Origin: Myxococcota bacterium
GTDB taxonomy: Bacteria > Myxococcota_A > UBA9160 > UBA4427
Length of the DNA: 64,000 nucleotides
Assembly (NCBI GenBank): GCA_030748735.1
Contig: JASMLK010000025.1
Location: 62,001-126,000, forward strand
Direction: 5' to 3'
This document shows positions 35,043-44,223 of this stretch, piece after piece; positions within the stretch are counted from its first letter, which is position 1, and every line of letters begins with the position of its first letter. Below the pieces are notes generated by a model. The model saw nothing but the letters and a program-made list of their open reading frames with translations, made no database searches and had not been told where the DNA came from. Made by a program: the position numbers and the translations under genes.

Positions 35043-37241
35043 TCAGACGAGCTCGAGATTCGCGTAGCGGACCATCACGGTCTTTACGCCGGCGCGCTCG
35101 AAGCGAATCTTGAGCTTCTGGTTGAGCCCTTCGCCGGTGCTCGACAAGATGACACCCGTGCCGAAGACCGAATGGCGCACCCGCATGCCCGGTTGCACGC
35201 TGCCGTCCTCGGCGGCTTCCTGGTTGTAGTCGTAGTCGAAGCCGTCGCTCTGGCTGTAGTCGTCGAGGGTCTGATCGCGCGTGCGCGCACCGCGCGAGGC
35301 GACGCCTTCGATCAACTCTTCGGGCACTTCGTTGAGGAAGCGCGAAGGGGTCTGGTAGTTGATGCCGCCATAACGCCGGCGCTCGCCGGCGTAACTCAAG
35401 GTCAGGTGCTCCATGGCGCGCGTCATGCCGACGTAACAGAGGCGGCGCTCTTCTTCGAGGCCCGCCGCATCGCGACTCGATGATGCATGGGGGAAGATGC
35501 TCTCTTCCATCCCAACGAGAAAGACGAGTGGAAACTCGAGCCCCTTCGCCGAGTGCACCGTCATCAGCGACACGACTTCGGTCTGATGGTCGTAGCTGTC
35601 GAGGTCCGAAACGAGGGCCACCTGGTCGAGGAAGAGTTCGAGTTCGCTGCGCTCGGTGTCGGGATTGTCGACGTTCGCGATATGGAAGTCTTCGGCGCTG
35701 ATGACGAGTTCCTTCAGGTTCTCGATCCGGTTCTCGGCGTCACTGCTGCCTTCCTTTTCGAGGGCCGCGAGATACCCCGACACCTTGAGGACTTCGTTGA
35801 TGATCTCGTCGACGGGCCGTGCGCTGAACTCGTCGCGCAGGCGCCCCATCATGCCGAGGAAGTCGCGCAGCTTGTTCGCGCTGCGTGCGGGTGCGGTTTC
35901 GGCGAACGCCGCAAGACCATTCAACAAGGACAGCCCCCGCTCGAAGGCGAGGTTGCTCGACTTGTCGACGGTGGTCTTGCCGATACCACGGGTGGGGCGA
36001 TTCACGATACGCCGCAGCGCCTGGTCGTCGGCGGGGTTGACCATGAGCCGCAGGTAACCGAGTACGTCTTTGACTTCGGCGCGATCGTAGAAGCGCACGC
36101 CCCCCACCACGGTGTAGGGGATGTCGTACTTCAGCAGCTCTTCTTCGAACGAGCGCGACTGCGCGTTGGTGCGATACAGGATCGCGAAATCGCCGTAGGG
36201 GCGATGTTCTCGCCGGTTCTTGCCGAGGATTTCGCGAATCACGTACTGCGATTCTTCGCGGTCGTCGACGGCTTCGAAGAAGCGGATGAGGTCGCCGCCC
36301 TCGCGCTCGGTGAACATCGTCTTTTCGTGCCGCTCGGCATTGTTCGCCACGACCGCCGACGCACCCGCGAGGATGGGCTGGGTCGAGCGGTAATTTCGCT
36401 CGAGCTTGATGACCTTGGCTTCCTCGTAGTCGTTTTCGAAGTCGAGGATGTTGCGAATGTCCGCGCCCCGCCACGCGTAGATCGATTGGTCGGGGTCACC
36501 CACCACGCAGATGTTGTTGTGTTGGTTCGCCAGCATGCGCACCAACTCGTACTGGACGCGGTTGGTGTCCTGGTATTCGTCCACCAGCACGTAGTGCCAG
36601 CGCCGCTGGTAGTGAGCGAGCACTTCGGGGTGGGTGCGAAAGAGTTCGACCGTCAGCAGCAGCAGGTCCCCGAAGTCGAGCGCGTCTGCGTCGGTCAGGA
36701 CCTTCTGATACTCGGTGTAGATGTCGACGGCGAGTTCGTCGTCGATGTCGAAGGCCGCTTCTGCGGCTTTCGCCGGGAGCATGCCGTCGTTCTTCCACTG
36801 GTCGATGCGCCAGCGGTAGCGCTTGGGGTCGTATTCCTTGGGGTCGAGGTTGAGGCGCTTCAGCGATTCCTTCACCACACCGAGCGAATCGGTGTCGTCG
36901 TAGATCACGAACCCGCGCGAGCGACCGAGATGGCCGATGTCGCGGCGCAGGATGCGCACGCAGGTCGAATGGAACGTTCCGAGCCAGAGCCCCTCGGCCT
37001 GGTCACCGAGCGTCTTCTCGACACGCTCGCGCATTTCGCGCGCGGCCTTGTTGGTGAACGTGACGGCCAGGATCGATTCGGGCGGGATGCCGCAATGACC
37101 GATCAAGTAGGCGATGCGATGGGTGAGTACGCGCGTCTTGCCAGAGCCCGCACCGGCGATCACGAGCAGCGGGCCTTCGACGCATTCGACGGCTTCGCGT
37201 TGTTGGTCGTTCAGGCCGTCGAGAATCGATTCGATTCGCAA
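35043..37241 (-). CDS. pcrA: UvrD/PcrA-family superfamily 1A DNA helicase
   Basis: The 732-residue ATP-dependent 3'-5' helicase acts in DNA repair and replication restart. Motifs are in order: Walker A AGAGSGKT, AVTFTNKAAREMRERV (Ia), LVDEYQDTN (II), GDPDQSIYAWRGAD (III), LERNYRSTQ (IV), VSLMTVHSAKGLEF (V) and RRLCYVGMTRAM (VI). The C terminus has the Tudor-like RNA-polymerase-binding module typical of PcrA (RVRHSVFGTGVI). The start is set at TTG 37241, with GGAGG ten bases upstream; the family match begins at ILDGLNDQQREAV. It interrupts the glycan gene run and appears unrelated to it. Confidence 0.95.
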   Translation of the reverse strand: MRIESILDGLNDQQREAVECVEGPLLVIAGAGSGKTRVLTHRIAYLIGHCGIPPESILAVTFTNKAAREMRERVEKTLGDQAEGLWLGTFHSTCVRILRRDIGHLGRSRGFVIYDDTDSLGVVKESLKRLNLDPKEYDPKRYRWRIDQWKNDGMLPAKAAEAAFDIDDELAVDIYTEYQKVLTDADALDFGDLLLLTVELFRTHPEVLAHYQRRWHYVLVDEYQDTNRVQYELVRMLANQHNNICVVGDPDQSIYAWRGADIRNILDFENDYEEAKVIKLERNYRSTQPILAGASAVVANNAERHEKTMFTEREGGDLIRFFEAVDDREESQYVIREILGKNRREHRPYGDFAILYRTNAQSRSFEEELLKYDIPYTVVGGVRFYDRAEVKDVLGYLRLMVNPADDQALRRIVNRPTRGIGKTTVDKSSNLAFERGLSLLNGLAAFAETAPARSANKLRDFLGMMGRLRDEFSARPVDEIINEVLKVSGYLAALEKEGSSDAENRIENLKELVISAEDFHIANVDNPDTERSELELFLDQVALVSDLDSYDHQTEVVSLMTVHSAKGLEFPLVFLVGMEESIFPHASSSRDAAGLEEERRLCYVGMTRAMEHLTLSYAGERRRYGGINYQTPSRFLNEVPEELIEGVASRGARTRDQTLDDYSQSDGFDYDYNQEAAEDGSVQPGMRVRHSVFGTGVILSSTGEGLNQKLKIRFERAGVKTVMVRYANLELV

Positions 37242-37370
37242 GGAAGCGAAACCTCCGAAAGGGGACCCTGGTGCAGGGTGAGAGGGGCGGGGTCGGCCCA
37301 TCGTAACGCCCGGCCATGGTCGACTCAATGCGCACGCGCGAACCTGCGAAGGAAAGCGCGAAAGCCGTAC

Positions 37371-39083
37371 TCAACGAACAGGGTCGTCCGGGGGACCGGC
37401 CGAGACATCTGCGTTGGCGGCCGCCTTGCTACGGCCGAACTCGTACACCATCGCGACGCGGCCTCCCGCCTCGATGCGGTGGAGTTCGCGCAGCGCGAAG
37501 CCGGGAGTTGGCGGCAGGCCATCGCGGCCGCCGAGCACGCGGTCGTCGGCCACGATGTAGCGGACCTTTTCGCCAGCCAGGTCTTCGAAGCCCCGGAGCG
37601 AGGCACCATTCGTCAGCGGCTGCCATTTGCGCGCGGCGTAGTACCCCGTACGGCGTTTGTTCGACGCCACGCAACCGGAGCGCAATTCCTGCTCCTTGAG
37701 CCACTCGGCAGCCAGCCGCTGCGCGAGCACGTCGCGGCGATGGTCGTGCAAGGTCTTGGGGGCCGCGACAGCCAGGAGGACCGCGGCGATCACGAAGGCG
37801 ACGCGTGCCTGCATCGCAGGCGAATGCGGGTCCGTCGCGGTGGTCCAGCGTTTCGCGAGCACCGACGCGATCGCCACGACGCCCATGCCCGCATAGCCGA
37901 GCACGATGGGCATCAGGGGGACGAAATGGCGCCGGCTCAGGTAGCCGTAGTTGACGAGCAGTCCGACCAGGACGACCACGTACGCGAGCAGGACGAAGGC
38001 CGCGAAGCCATCGCGCGCCTTCCAACCCTCGCGGTATGCGGCCACGACACCCACCATCGCGACGACGAACACCTCGGGTCGCACTGTCGACCAGACGACG
38101 CCCGAGAACTCGGCGGCGACGCCCGGAGCCAGGACCAACGCCGCAACGAACGCACAGCCGCCGAGCCAGGGAAGCGCGCGCGTCGCCGCGGCTGCGGCGT
38201 TGCCCACCGGGCGCGCCCGCAACAAGGCGCCGACTCCCGCGACCAGGACCACGACGCCGATCGATGCGCCGGCAAGCGTCGCGAACGACAGTTCGTCGAA
38301 GATTCCCTCCACCGGAAGGCCAAGCGTGCGCGCGAGACTCTTCTTTCCCGAGAGTGCGATCCCGTCCCGCTGCCGGCTCACCCAGACCGCATAGGGAAGA
38401 CAGAAGACGAGCCCACCAGCGACCAGCGATACGGAGACACGAAGCGTTTCGCTGATCGAACGCCCACCTCGCAGCCATTCGAAGCCGAGCCAGAGCACTC
38501 CCACCACGAGGAGGCCCGCGCCCTCCGGGCGGGCGAGGTAGGCGAGTCCCGAGCACGCGCCGGCCGCAAACAGCAGGGCGAACCCACTGCGCGGGGCCTC
38601 GCTCTGCACTCCCCGCCAGAGCAGCGCGAGGGCTGCCGCGAAGCAGGCGAGATACACCCCCTCGCTCGCAACGTCCGCGGTGAAACGAACGGGGTAGGGA
38701 GAGATCGCGAAGAGCGCCGCGCCGATCCAGGCGACGTGTACGTCGAAGGCGTCGCGCAAGAAGACGAAGCTGGCGGCGACCGCGATCGCCCCACCGAGCG
38801 CCGAAACGGCGAGGGCCGCGTGCTCGAAATTGCCGAACACAGGCTGCGTGGCCGCAACCAGCGCCGAGTAGAGCGGATGGTAGGGGTGGGCGAGCCCGTC
38901 GCTGTAGCGCCCTTCGGAAAACGCGCGCGCGATGGCGAGAAAGTGCGGACCGTCTTCGAAGATCACCGAGGTGCGTAGCCCGACGACGCCCCGGACTGCA
39001 GCCGCGAACAACGCGAGCCAGAGCGGCGCGAAGCGCGACAACGCATCGCGCCTCTGCGGCGGCGGGGACGACGGGTTCGACAT
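37371..39083 (-). CDS. GT39-like membrane glycosyltransferase
   Basis: The 570-residue protein from ATG 39083 has an N-terminal membrane helix, the acidic loop IFEDGPHFLAIARAF (Glu43-Asp44), HPYHPLYSALVA and about ten further hydrophobic segments, then a soluble tail of about 110 residues, an architecture shared with the other GT-C proteins of the window. It probably transfers a lipid-linked sugar to a periplasmic acceptor. It sits between glmS and pcrA on the same strand with a 115-bp gap after glmS, so it may be transcribed with either. Confidence 0.76.
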   Translation of the reverse strand: MSNPSSPPPQRRDALSRFAPLWLALFAAAVRGVVGLRTSVIFEDGPHFLAIARAFSEGRYSDGLAHPYHPLYSALVAATQPVFGNFEHAALAVSALGGAIAVAASFVFLRDAFDVHVAWIGAALFAISPYPVRFTADVASEGVYLACFAAALALLWRGVQSEAPRSGFALLFAAGACSGLAYLARPEGAGLLVVGVLWLGFEWLRGGRSISETLRVSVSLVAGGLVFCLPYAVWVSRQRDGIALSGKKSLARTLGLPVEGIFDELSFATLAGASIGVVVLVAGVGALLRARPVGNAAAAATRALPWLGGCAFVAALVLAPGVAAEFSGVVWSTVRPEVFVVAMVGVVAAYREGWKARDGFAAFVLLAYVVVLVGLLVNYGYLSRRHFVPLMPIVLGYAGMGVVAIASVLAKRWTTATDPHSPAMQARVAFVIAAVLLAVAAPKTLHDHRRDVLAQRLAAEWLKEQELRSGCVASNKRRTGYYAARKWQPLTNGASLRGFEDLAGEKVRYIVADDRVLGGRDGLPPTPGFALRELHRIEAGGRVAMVYEFGRSKAAANADVSAGPPDDPVR

Positions 39084-39198
39084 CTCGCGAGGCTACATCA
39101 CGCGGTAGCCGCCAACCCCGGGGCTTTGCCCGAGCACGGGCGGGTTTCGGGTTCGCGCTGCCGAGAAACGCGTGTGCGAACCACCGGCGTGTCGCCGC

Positions 39199-41034
39199 CT
39201 ATTCGACCGTCACACTCTTTGCGAGATTGCGCGGCTGGTCGACGTCGGTGCCCTTTCGCGCTGCAACGTGATACGCGAAGAGCTGGAGCGGAACCGAAAC
39301 CACGACACTGGTGAGAAAATCACCGAGATCGGGCACGAAAATCACGTCGTTCGCCTTCTCGCCGATCTCTTCGTCGCCCTCGGTCGCGATCGCGATCACC
39401 TGACCATCACGCGCGCGCACCTGTTCGAGGTTCGACACCAGCTTGTCGTAGAGCGGACTCTTGTTGGCGATCACCACGACGGGCATGTTCTCGTCGATCA
39501 GCGCGATCGGGCCGTGCTTCATTTCGCCCGCCGCGTACGCCTCGGCGTGGATGTACGAGATCTCTTTCAGCTTGAGCGCGCCTTCGAGGGCCAGCGGGAA
39601 CATGATGCCGCGGCCGAGAAACAGGAAGTCGGTGCGCTTGAAGTACTTGTGGGCGAGCTGTTCGATCTGCTCGTCGAGCGCGAGCGTGTTCTGCACGATG
39701 CGGGGCAGGCTGATCACGTCGTGAAGCAGGCTCTTCTTCTGCTCGTCGTCGAGCAGTCCCTTCACCATCGCGAGCTTCACGGCGAACAAGTAGAGCGCCA
39801 CGACCTGGGCGGTGAAGCACTTGGTCGACGCCACACCGATTTCGGGACCGGCGTGGGTGTAGAGCACGTCGTCGCTCTCGCGCGCAATCGTCGAGTCGCG
39901 GGTGTTCGTGATGGAGAGCACGCGCGCGCCCTGCTCCTTGCCTTCACGCAGCGCAGCCAGGGTGTCGGCGGTTTCGCCCGACTGTGACACCGGTACCACC
40001 ATGCAGCGGTCGTCGAGGATCGGTTTGCGGTAACGGAACTCGCTTGCGAGATCGACTTCGCAGGGGATCTGCGCGAGGTGCTCGATCATGTACTTGCCGA
40101 CCATGCACGCGTAGGACGCCGTGCCGCAGGCCACCAGCGTCACGCGATTCAAGTTGGATACCCACGCGGGGTCGAGCACGATGCCATCGAGGTCGATTTC
40201 GAGTGCGGCTTCGTCGATGCGCGTGCCGATCGTGTCCGTGATGGCGCGCGGCTGTTCGAAGATCTCCTTCTGCATGAAGCGGTCGTAGCCGCCCTTTTCT
40301 GCCGAGATCGGATCCCACTGCACGGTCTTGAAGTCGCGCTCGCTCGCGCTGCCGTCGGCCGTCAGGATTTCGATACCGCTTTCGCGCAGCACCGCGAATT
40401 CGCCGTCGTCGATGAACGCCATGCGGCGCGTGTAGGGCAGGATCGCGGGGATGTCGCTCGCGAGGTACGACTGCTTTTCGCCTTCGCCGAGGATCATGGG
40501 GCTGCCGCCGTTCTTGGCCGCGACGATGGTGCTCGGATCGTCCTCGCAAAGTGCGGCGAGTGCGTAGGCACCGGTGAGGCGACCACAAGCTTCTCGCACT
40601 GCAGCCAGCAAGTCGCTGCCCGCGTCGAAGCTCTGCTCGATGCAGTGGGCGATGAGTTCGGTGTCGGTGTCGCTTTCGATCACGCGTCCCGCGGCTTCGA
40701 GCTCTGCGCGCAGTTCGCGGTAGTTCTCGATGATGCCGTTGTGGACGATCACCACCTTGCCCGCGCGATGGGGGTGCGCGTTGCGTTCGGAGGGCTTGCC
40801 GTGGGTGGCCCAGCGCGTGTGGCCAATGCCGACGCGCCCTTCGATGGGTGCGGTGCGAATCTCGCCTTCGAGATTCATCAGTTTGCCTTCGGCCCGGCGC
40901 ACGTCGATCACGTCGCCGTCGAAGATCGCAACACCCGCGGAGTCGTAGCCCCGGTATTCGAGCCGCCGCAGGCCGTCGATCAAGACCTCCGACGCATTCG
41001 CCTCACGACCGACATACCCAACGATTCCGCACAT
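39199..41034 (-). CDS. glmS: Glutamine--fructose-6-phosphate aminotransferase (isomerizing)
   Basis: The 611-residue enzyme makes glucosamine-6-phosphate from fructose-6-phosphate and glutamine. It begins MCGIVGYVG, so Cys2 becomes the N-terminal nucleophile of the glutaminase domain. EYRGYDSAG, HTRWATHG and NGIIENY follow. The C-terminal half has two SIS domains with VPVSQSGETADTLAAL and the ending RNLAKSVTVE, characteristic of GlmS. Length and motifs are normal. It lies 93 bp downstream of glmU in the same direction, together covering the start and end of UDP-GlcNAc synthesis. No glmS ribozyme-like element was recognised upstream. Confidence 0.96.
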   Translation of the reverse strand: MCGIVGYVGREANASEVLIDGLRRLEYRGYDSAGVAIFDGDVIDVRRAEGKLMNLEGEIRTAPIEGRVGIGHTRWATHGKPSERNAHPHRAGKVVIVHNGIIENYRELRAELEAAGRVIESDTDTELIAHCIEQSFDAGSDLLAAVREACGRLTGAYALAALCEDDPSTIVAAKNGGSPMILGEGEKQSYLASDIPAILPYTRRMAFIDDGEFAVLRESGIEILTADGSASERDFKTVQWDPISAEKGGYDRFMQKEIFEQPRAITDTIGTRIDEAALEIDLDGIVLDPAWVSNLNRVTLVACGTASYACMVGKYMIEHLAQIPCEVDLASEFRYRKPILDDRCMVVPVSQSGETADTLAALREGKEQGARVLSITNTRDSTIARESDDVLYTHAGPEIGVASTKCFTAQVVALYLFAVKLAMVKGLLDDEQKKSLLHDVISLPRIVQNTLALDEQIEQLAHKYFKRTDFLFLGRGIMFPLALEGALKLKEISYIHAEAYAAGEMKHGPIALIDENMPVVVIANKSPLYDKLVSNLEQVRARDGQVIAIATEGDEEIGEKANDVIFVPDLGDFLTSVVVSVPLQLFAYHVAARKGTDVDQPRNLAKSVTVE

Positions 41035-41127
41035 ATCGATTCTCCCGCGCCGCGATCACGTCGCGTGACACGCCTGGTTCTTTGCTGACGCCCGCTCCGC
41101 CGGCCCTGCTCGTCGCTCTCCGGCGTT

Positions 41128-42471
41128 CTACTTCGGCTCTTTCTTGCGACGCGCCTCGCGCCGCGACACCCAACCTTCGAGGTGCTCCTGCTTGCTGCGC
41201 GCCACCGCGAGGGTGTCTTCGGGCACGTTCCTCGTGACCGTCGTCCCCGCCGCGATGAACGTCTTCTTGCCCACCGTCACCGGCGCAACGAGATTCGCGT
41301 TGCAGCCGATGAAGGCTTCGTCTTCCACGGTCGTTCTGTGTTTGTCCAGGCCGTCGTAGTTCACGACAACCACACCACAACCGAAATTCACTTTGTCGCC
41401 CACCGTCGCGTCGCCGATGTAGGTGAGGTGTGCGGACTTCGACCCCTCGCCGAGGGTCGAGTTCTTGATCTCGACGAAGTTGCCGATCTTGACGCCCGCC
41501 ATCAGATGGCAGTTCGGTCGCAGATGGGCCATCGGGCCCAGGATCACGTCGTCGTCGAGGCGGCTCGATTCGACGACGCACTGCGATTTCAAGTGGACGC
41601 CCTCGCCCAGCACCGAGTTGCCCTGGATCACACAGCCCGGCTCGATCACCGTGTCGCGCCCGATCTCGACCCCGACGTCGATGTAGACCTGCGCCGGGTC
41701 GATGAACGTCACACCGTTGTCCATGTGGCGCGCATTGATGCGTCGCCGCATTTCTTCGCTCGCCAGCGCGAGGTCGGTGCGGGTGTTGATGCCCAGGCAC
41801 TCGTCGCCGTCTTCGAGCAGCAGGGCCTCGACCTTGCGGCCGTTTTGCACCGCGTATCCGACCACGTCGGTGATGTACAACTCGCCCTGCTGGTTGTCGT
41901 CCTTCAGGCTCGCGATGCCCTCGCGCAACAGCGGCGCGCTCATCATGTAGACGCCGGTATTGCGCTCTTCGATTTCGAGTTCTTCCGGGGTCGCGTCCTG
42001 GGCTTCGACGATGCGCTCGACGCGCCCGTTGGCGTCGCGCACGACACGACCGGGAATCGGACCCACGGCGGTGAGCATGACGAGATCCGAACCCGTCTCC
42101 TTCCTGAGTGCCTGCATGCGCGCAAAGGTTTCCGGTCGCAGGAGCGGGGTGTCGCCGTAGAGGATGAGGACGTCGCCTTCGAAACCCTCGAGGTTCGGCA
42201 GCGCCTGCTTCACCGCATGGCCGGTCCCGTTCTGCTCGGCCTGCTCGACGAATTCGACCCGCCCGTCGAAGGCTTCACGCACCTGGTCCGCGTCGCGCCC
42301 CACCACCACGACCAGGTGTTCGGGCGACATCGCCTCGGCGGTCTCGACCACGTGGCCCAGCATCGAACGCCCACACAGCTCGTGCAGCACCTTTGCGCGG
42401 CTCGACTTCATGCGGGTTCCCTGGCCAGCGGCCAGGATCACGACGGCAAGCGATTCGTCTCGAGCGGTCAT
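41128..42471 (-). CDS. glmU: Bifunctional GlmU (N-acetylglucosamine-1-P uridyltransferase / glucosamine-1-P acetyltransferase)
   Basis: The 447-residue enzyme has an N-terminal pyrophosphorylase domain with VILAAGQGTRMKSS and YGDTPLL, then a left-handed beta-helix acetyltransferase domain of hexapeptide repeats (PGCVIQGNSVLGEGV, GDKVNFGCGVVVVNYDG). It converts GlcN-1-P to UDP-GlcNAc. ATG 42471 is chosen because AAGGA lies about 6 nt upstream and it matches the family start; 18 further residues upstream are possible but unsupported. UDP-GlcNAc would feed peptidoglycan, LPS and probably the amino-sugar branch at 18-20 kb. Confidence 0.96.
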   Translation of the reverse strand: MTARDESLAVVILAAGQGTRMKSSRAKVLHELCGRSMLGHVVETAEAMSPEHLVVVVGRDADQVREAFDGRVEFVEQAEQNGTGHAVKQALPNLEGFEGDVLILYGDTPLLRPETFARMQALRKETGSDLVMLTAVGPIPGRVVRDANGRVERIVEAQDATPEELEIEERNTGVYMMSAPLLREGIASLKDDNQQGELYITDVVGYAVQNGRKVEALLLEDGDECLGINTRTDLALASEEMRRRINARHMDNGVTFIDPAQVYIDVGVEIGRDTVIEPGCVIQGNSVLGEGVHLKSQCVVESSRLDDDVILGPMAHLRPNCHLMAGVKIGNFVEIKNSTLGEGSKSAHLTYIGDATVGDKVNFGCGVVVVNYDGLDKHRTTVEDEAFIGCNANLVAPVTVGKKTFIAAGTTVTRNVPEDTLAVARSKQEHLEGWVSRREARRKKEPK

Positions 42472-42700
42472 CGGGTCCTTGTCGGTGAGGTCGTGGAGGA
42501 TCGGGATCGATGGATCTCTGGGCAAACGCCGTTTCGAGCTTGATTCTTTCGGCTTCGCTGTCAGTCAGATCGACCGCGCGGCTGCAAGCGGCTGTGCTGT
42601 CTTCCATCGGCGTGTGAGCGGGCAGAGTGTAGCCCCCTCGGGGCCGATCTGAACGGGCTCGGCGTGGCGTCCGGGCGAAAAACGGCGTAGGGATGGCGCG

Positions 42701-44209
42701 ATGAATCGTGCTCGACGACCCGATTTCCATGCAGGCATCGCTGCGCTCAGGGGGCGCTTGCTCTTGGGAGCCCTCGCCTGGGGGGTCCTGGGGATGCTCC
42801 TCGGAGCCGCTCCGGGCTGCGGCGACACCCGCGAGGAAGAGCGCCCGCCCACGACCGGTGCGAGATCGGAACCCGCACAGGCGGAAAGCCCGGGCCCGAG
42901 GGACGGGCCGCCCAACATGCTGCTCTACATCGTCGACACCCTGCGGGCCGACGCACTCACCCCCTACGGTGCCCCCGCAGCCGCCACGCCGAACATCGCG
43001 GGCTTCGCGGCCAAGAGCGTCGTCTTCGAGCGCGCCTATGCGCAGAGCAGCTGGACGCGTGCTTCGGTGGCGTCGATCCTTGCCTCCCTCTACCCCGGCG
43101 TGCACGGCGCTGAAGATCGCCCCGACGCCCTCAGCGATCGCGTCACCCTGCTTTCCGAGATCGTTCGCGAACACGGCTATCGCACGGGCTTCATCACCAC
43201 GAACCCGAACACCGGTCGCTTCTTCGGGTTCGATCAGGGCTTCGACGAGCTCGTCGAGATGTACGACCACACGCCGGGTAGCAAGATCAAACCCGCGGCC
43301 ATGAAGGCTTCGGCGGAAGATGTTGCGGCGCGCGTCACGCGCTTTCTCGAAGCGGGCCCCGAACCGTTCCTGCTCGTCGTGCTTTCGATCGACCCCCACT
43401 CTCCGTATTCACCACCGGCGCACTTCGACCGGGGTGCGGGGCAGCACGACAGCGCGGCGCAGGGCACGGGTGCATGGATCAACCGCCCCGACCTGCGGCC
43501 CGCCGACAAAGCGCGCATTCGTTCGCTCTACGACGGCGAGGTCGCGTACACCGACCATGGGTTCGGCCGGGTGCGCGAGTCGCTGGGGCGCCTCGGACTT
43601 GCTCAAGACACCATCACCGTGCTCACGAGCGACCACGGTGAAGCCTTCTGGGAGCACGGCGAACGGGGACACGGGAAGTCGCTCTACGAGGAAACCGTGC
43701 GCGTGCCCCTGTTGATCCACTATCCCGCGAAGCTCGCGCAAGCGCGAAGAGTCGAAAGGGCCGTCGAAACCATCGACATTGCACCGACGTTGCTCGATCT
43801 CGCCGGCTTGCCAGCCACGGCAACACTCGAGGGACGTTCACTCTTTGCGGACGACGCAACGCAGACCGCGAGAGCCATCTCACGCTTGAAGCTCGAAGAG
43901 CACGACATCGTCAGTCTGCAGAAGGGCAACTGGAAGTTGATCTGGGATCTCCAAAGCGACCAGAAGCAACTCTTCGATGTCCGCGTACCGGGCGAACACG
44001 AAGACGTCGCCGCGCAAGCGCAGGCCCGCGTCGAAGCCATGACGAGCGAACTCGAAGCCCACCTCGCGAAGACGCGCAGCGCTCGCAACGAACTGCTCGG
44101 TGACACCGCTCCGGGTGTCGTCACCCCGGAAGACCTGCCGGAAGAACAACGGCGCCTGCTCGAAGAGCTGGGCTACCTCGAACCCGAAAGCGAGCCGACT
44201 CCGCAGTAG
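42701..44209 (+). CDS. Sulfatase-fold lipoprotein with Thr at the nucleophile position
   Basis: The 502-residue protein has a hydrophobic signal ending in GAAPGC (Cys40, imperfect lipobox), a Pro/Ser/Glu-rich linker and a sulfatase-like domain: IVDTLRADALTPYG, SIDPHSPYSPP and TSDHGEAFWEHGERGHGKS. The catalytic loop reads SSWTRASVASILASLYPG, putting Thr119 where sulfatases have the formylglycine cysteine. It is closest in motif to the protein at 4430-5881. A phosphotransferase or phosphodiesterase acting on a surface polymer is a reasonable guess. It is divergent from glmU and convergent with elbB. Confidence 0.77.
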   Translation: MNRARRPDFHAGIAALRGRLLLGALAWGVLGMLLGAAPGCGDTREEERPPTTGARSEPAQAESPGPRDGPPNMLLYIVDTLRADALTPYGAPAAATPNIAGFAAKSVVFERAYAQSSWTRASVASILASLYPGVHGAEDRPDALSDRVTLLSEIVREHGYRTGFITTNPNTGRFFGFDQGFDELVEMYDHTPGSKIKPAAMKASAEDVAARVTRFLEAGPEPFLLVVLSIDPHSPYSPPAHFDRGAGQHDSAAQGTGAWINRPDLRPADKARIRSLYDGEVAYTDHGFGRVRESLGRLGLAQDTITVLTSDHGEAFWEHGERGHGKSLYEETVRVPLLIHYPAKLAQARRVERAVETIDIAPTLLDLAGLPATATLEGRSLFADDATQTARAISRLKLEEHDIVSLQKGNWKLIWDLQSDQKQLFDVRVPGEHEDVAAQAQARVEAMTSELEAHLAKTRSARNELLGDTAPGVVTPEDLPEEQRRLLEELGYLEPESEPTPQ

Positions 44210-44223
44210 CGACCGAGACGGCA

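Noticed and set aside
35487-38978. Very long open frame opposite the helicase and GT39-like genes, and similar ones opposite the TPR genes (8001-11414) and elsewhere
   Set aside because: They are mirror frames of well-supported genes; their proteins are Arg/His/Val/Glu-rich without motifs or signal features, as expected from GC-rich antisense reading.
41035-41127. glmS ribozyme or riboswitch in the glmU-glmS gap
   Set aside because: The gap is only 93 bp and lacks the conserved glmS ribozyme core; it looks like an ordinary operon spacer.
42472-42640. Possible small minus-strand gene upstream of glmU starting MEDSTAACSRAVDLTD
   Set aside because: The frame runs into glmU in a different phase and becomes Arg/Pro-rich; no Shine-Dalgarno or family resemblance.
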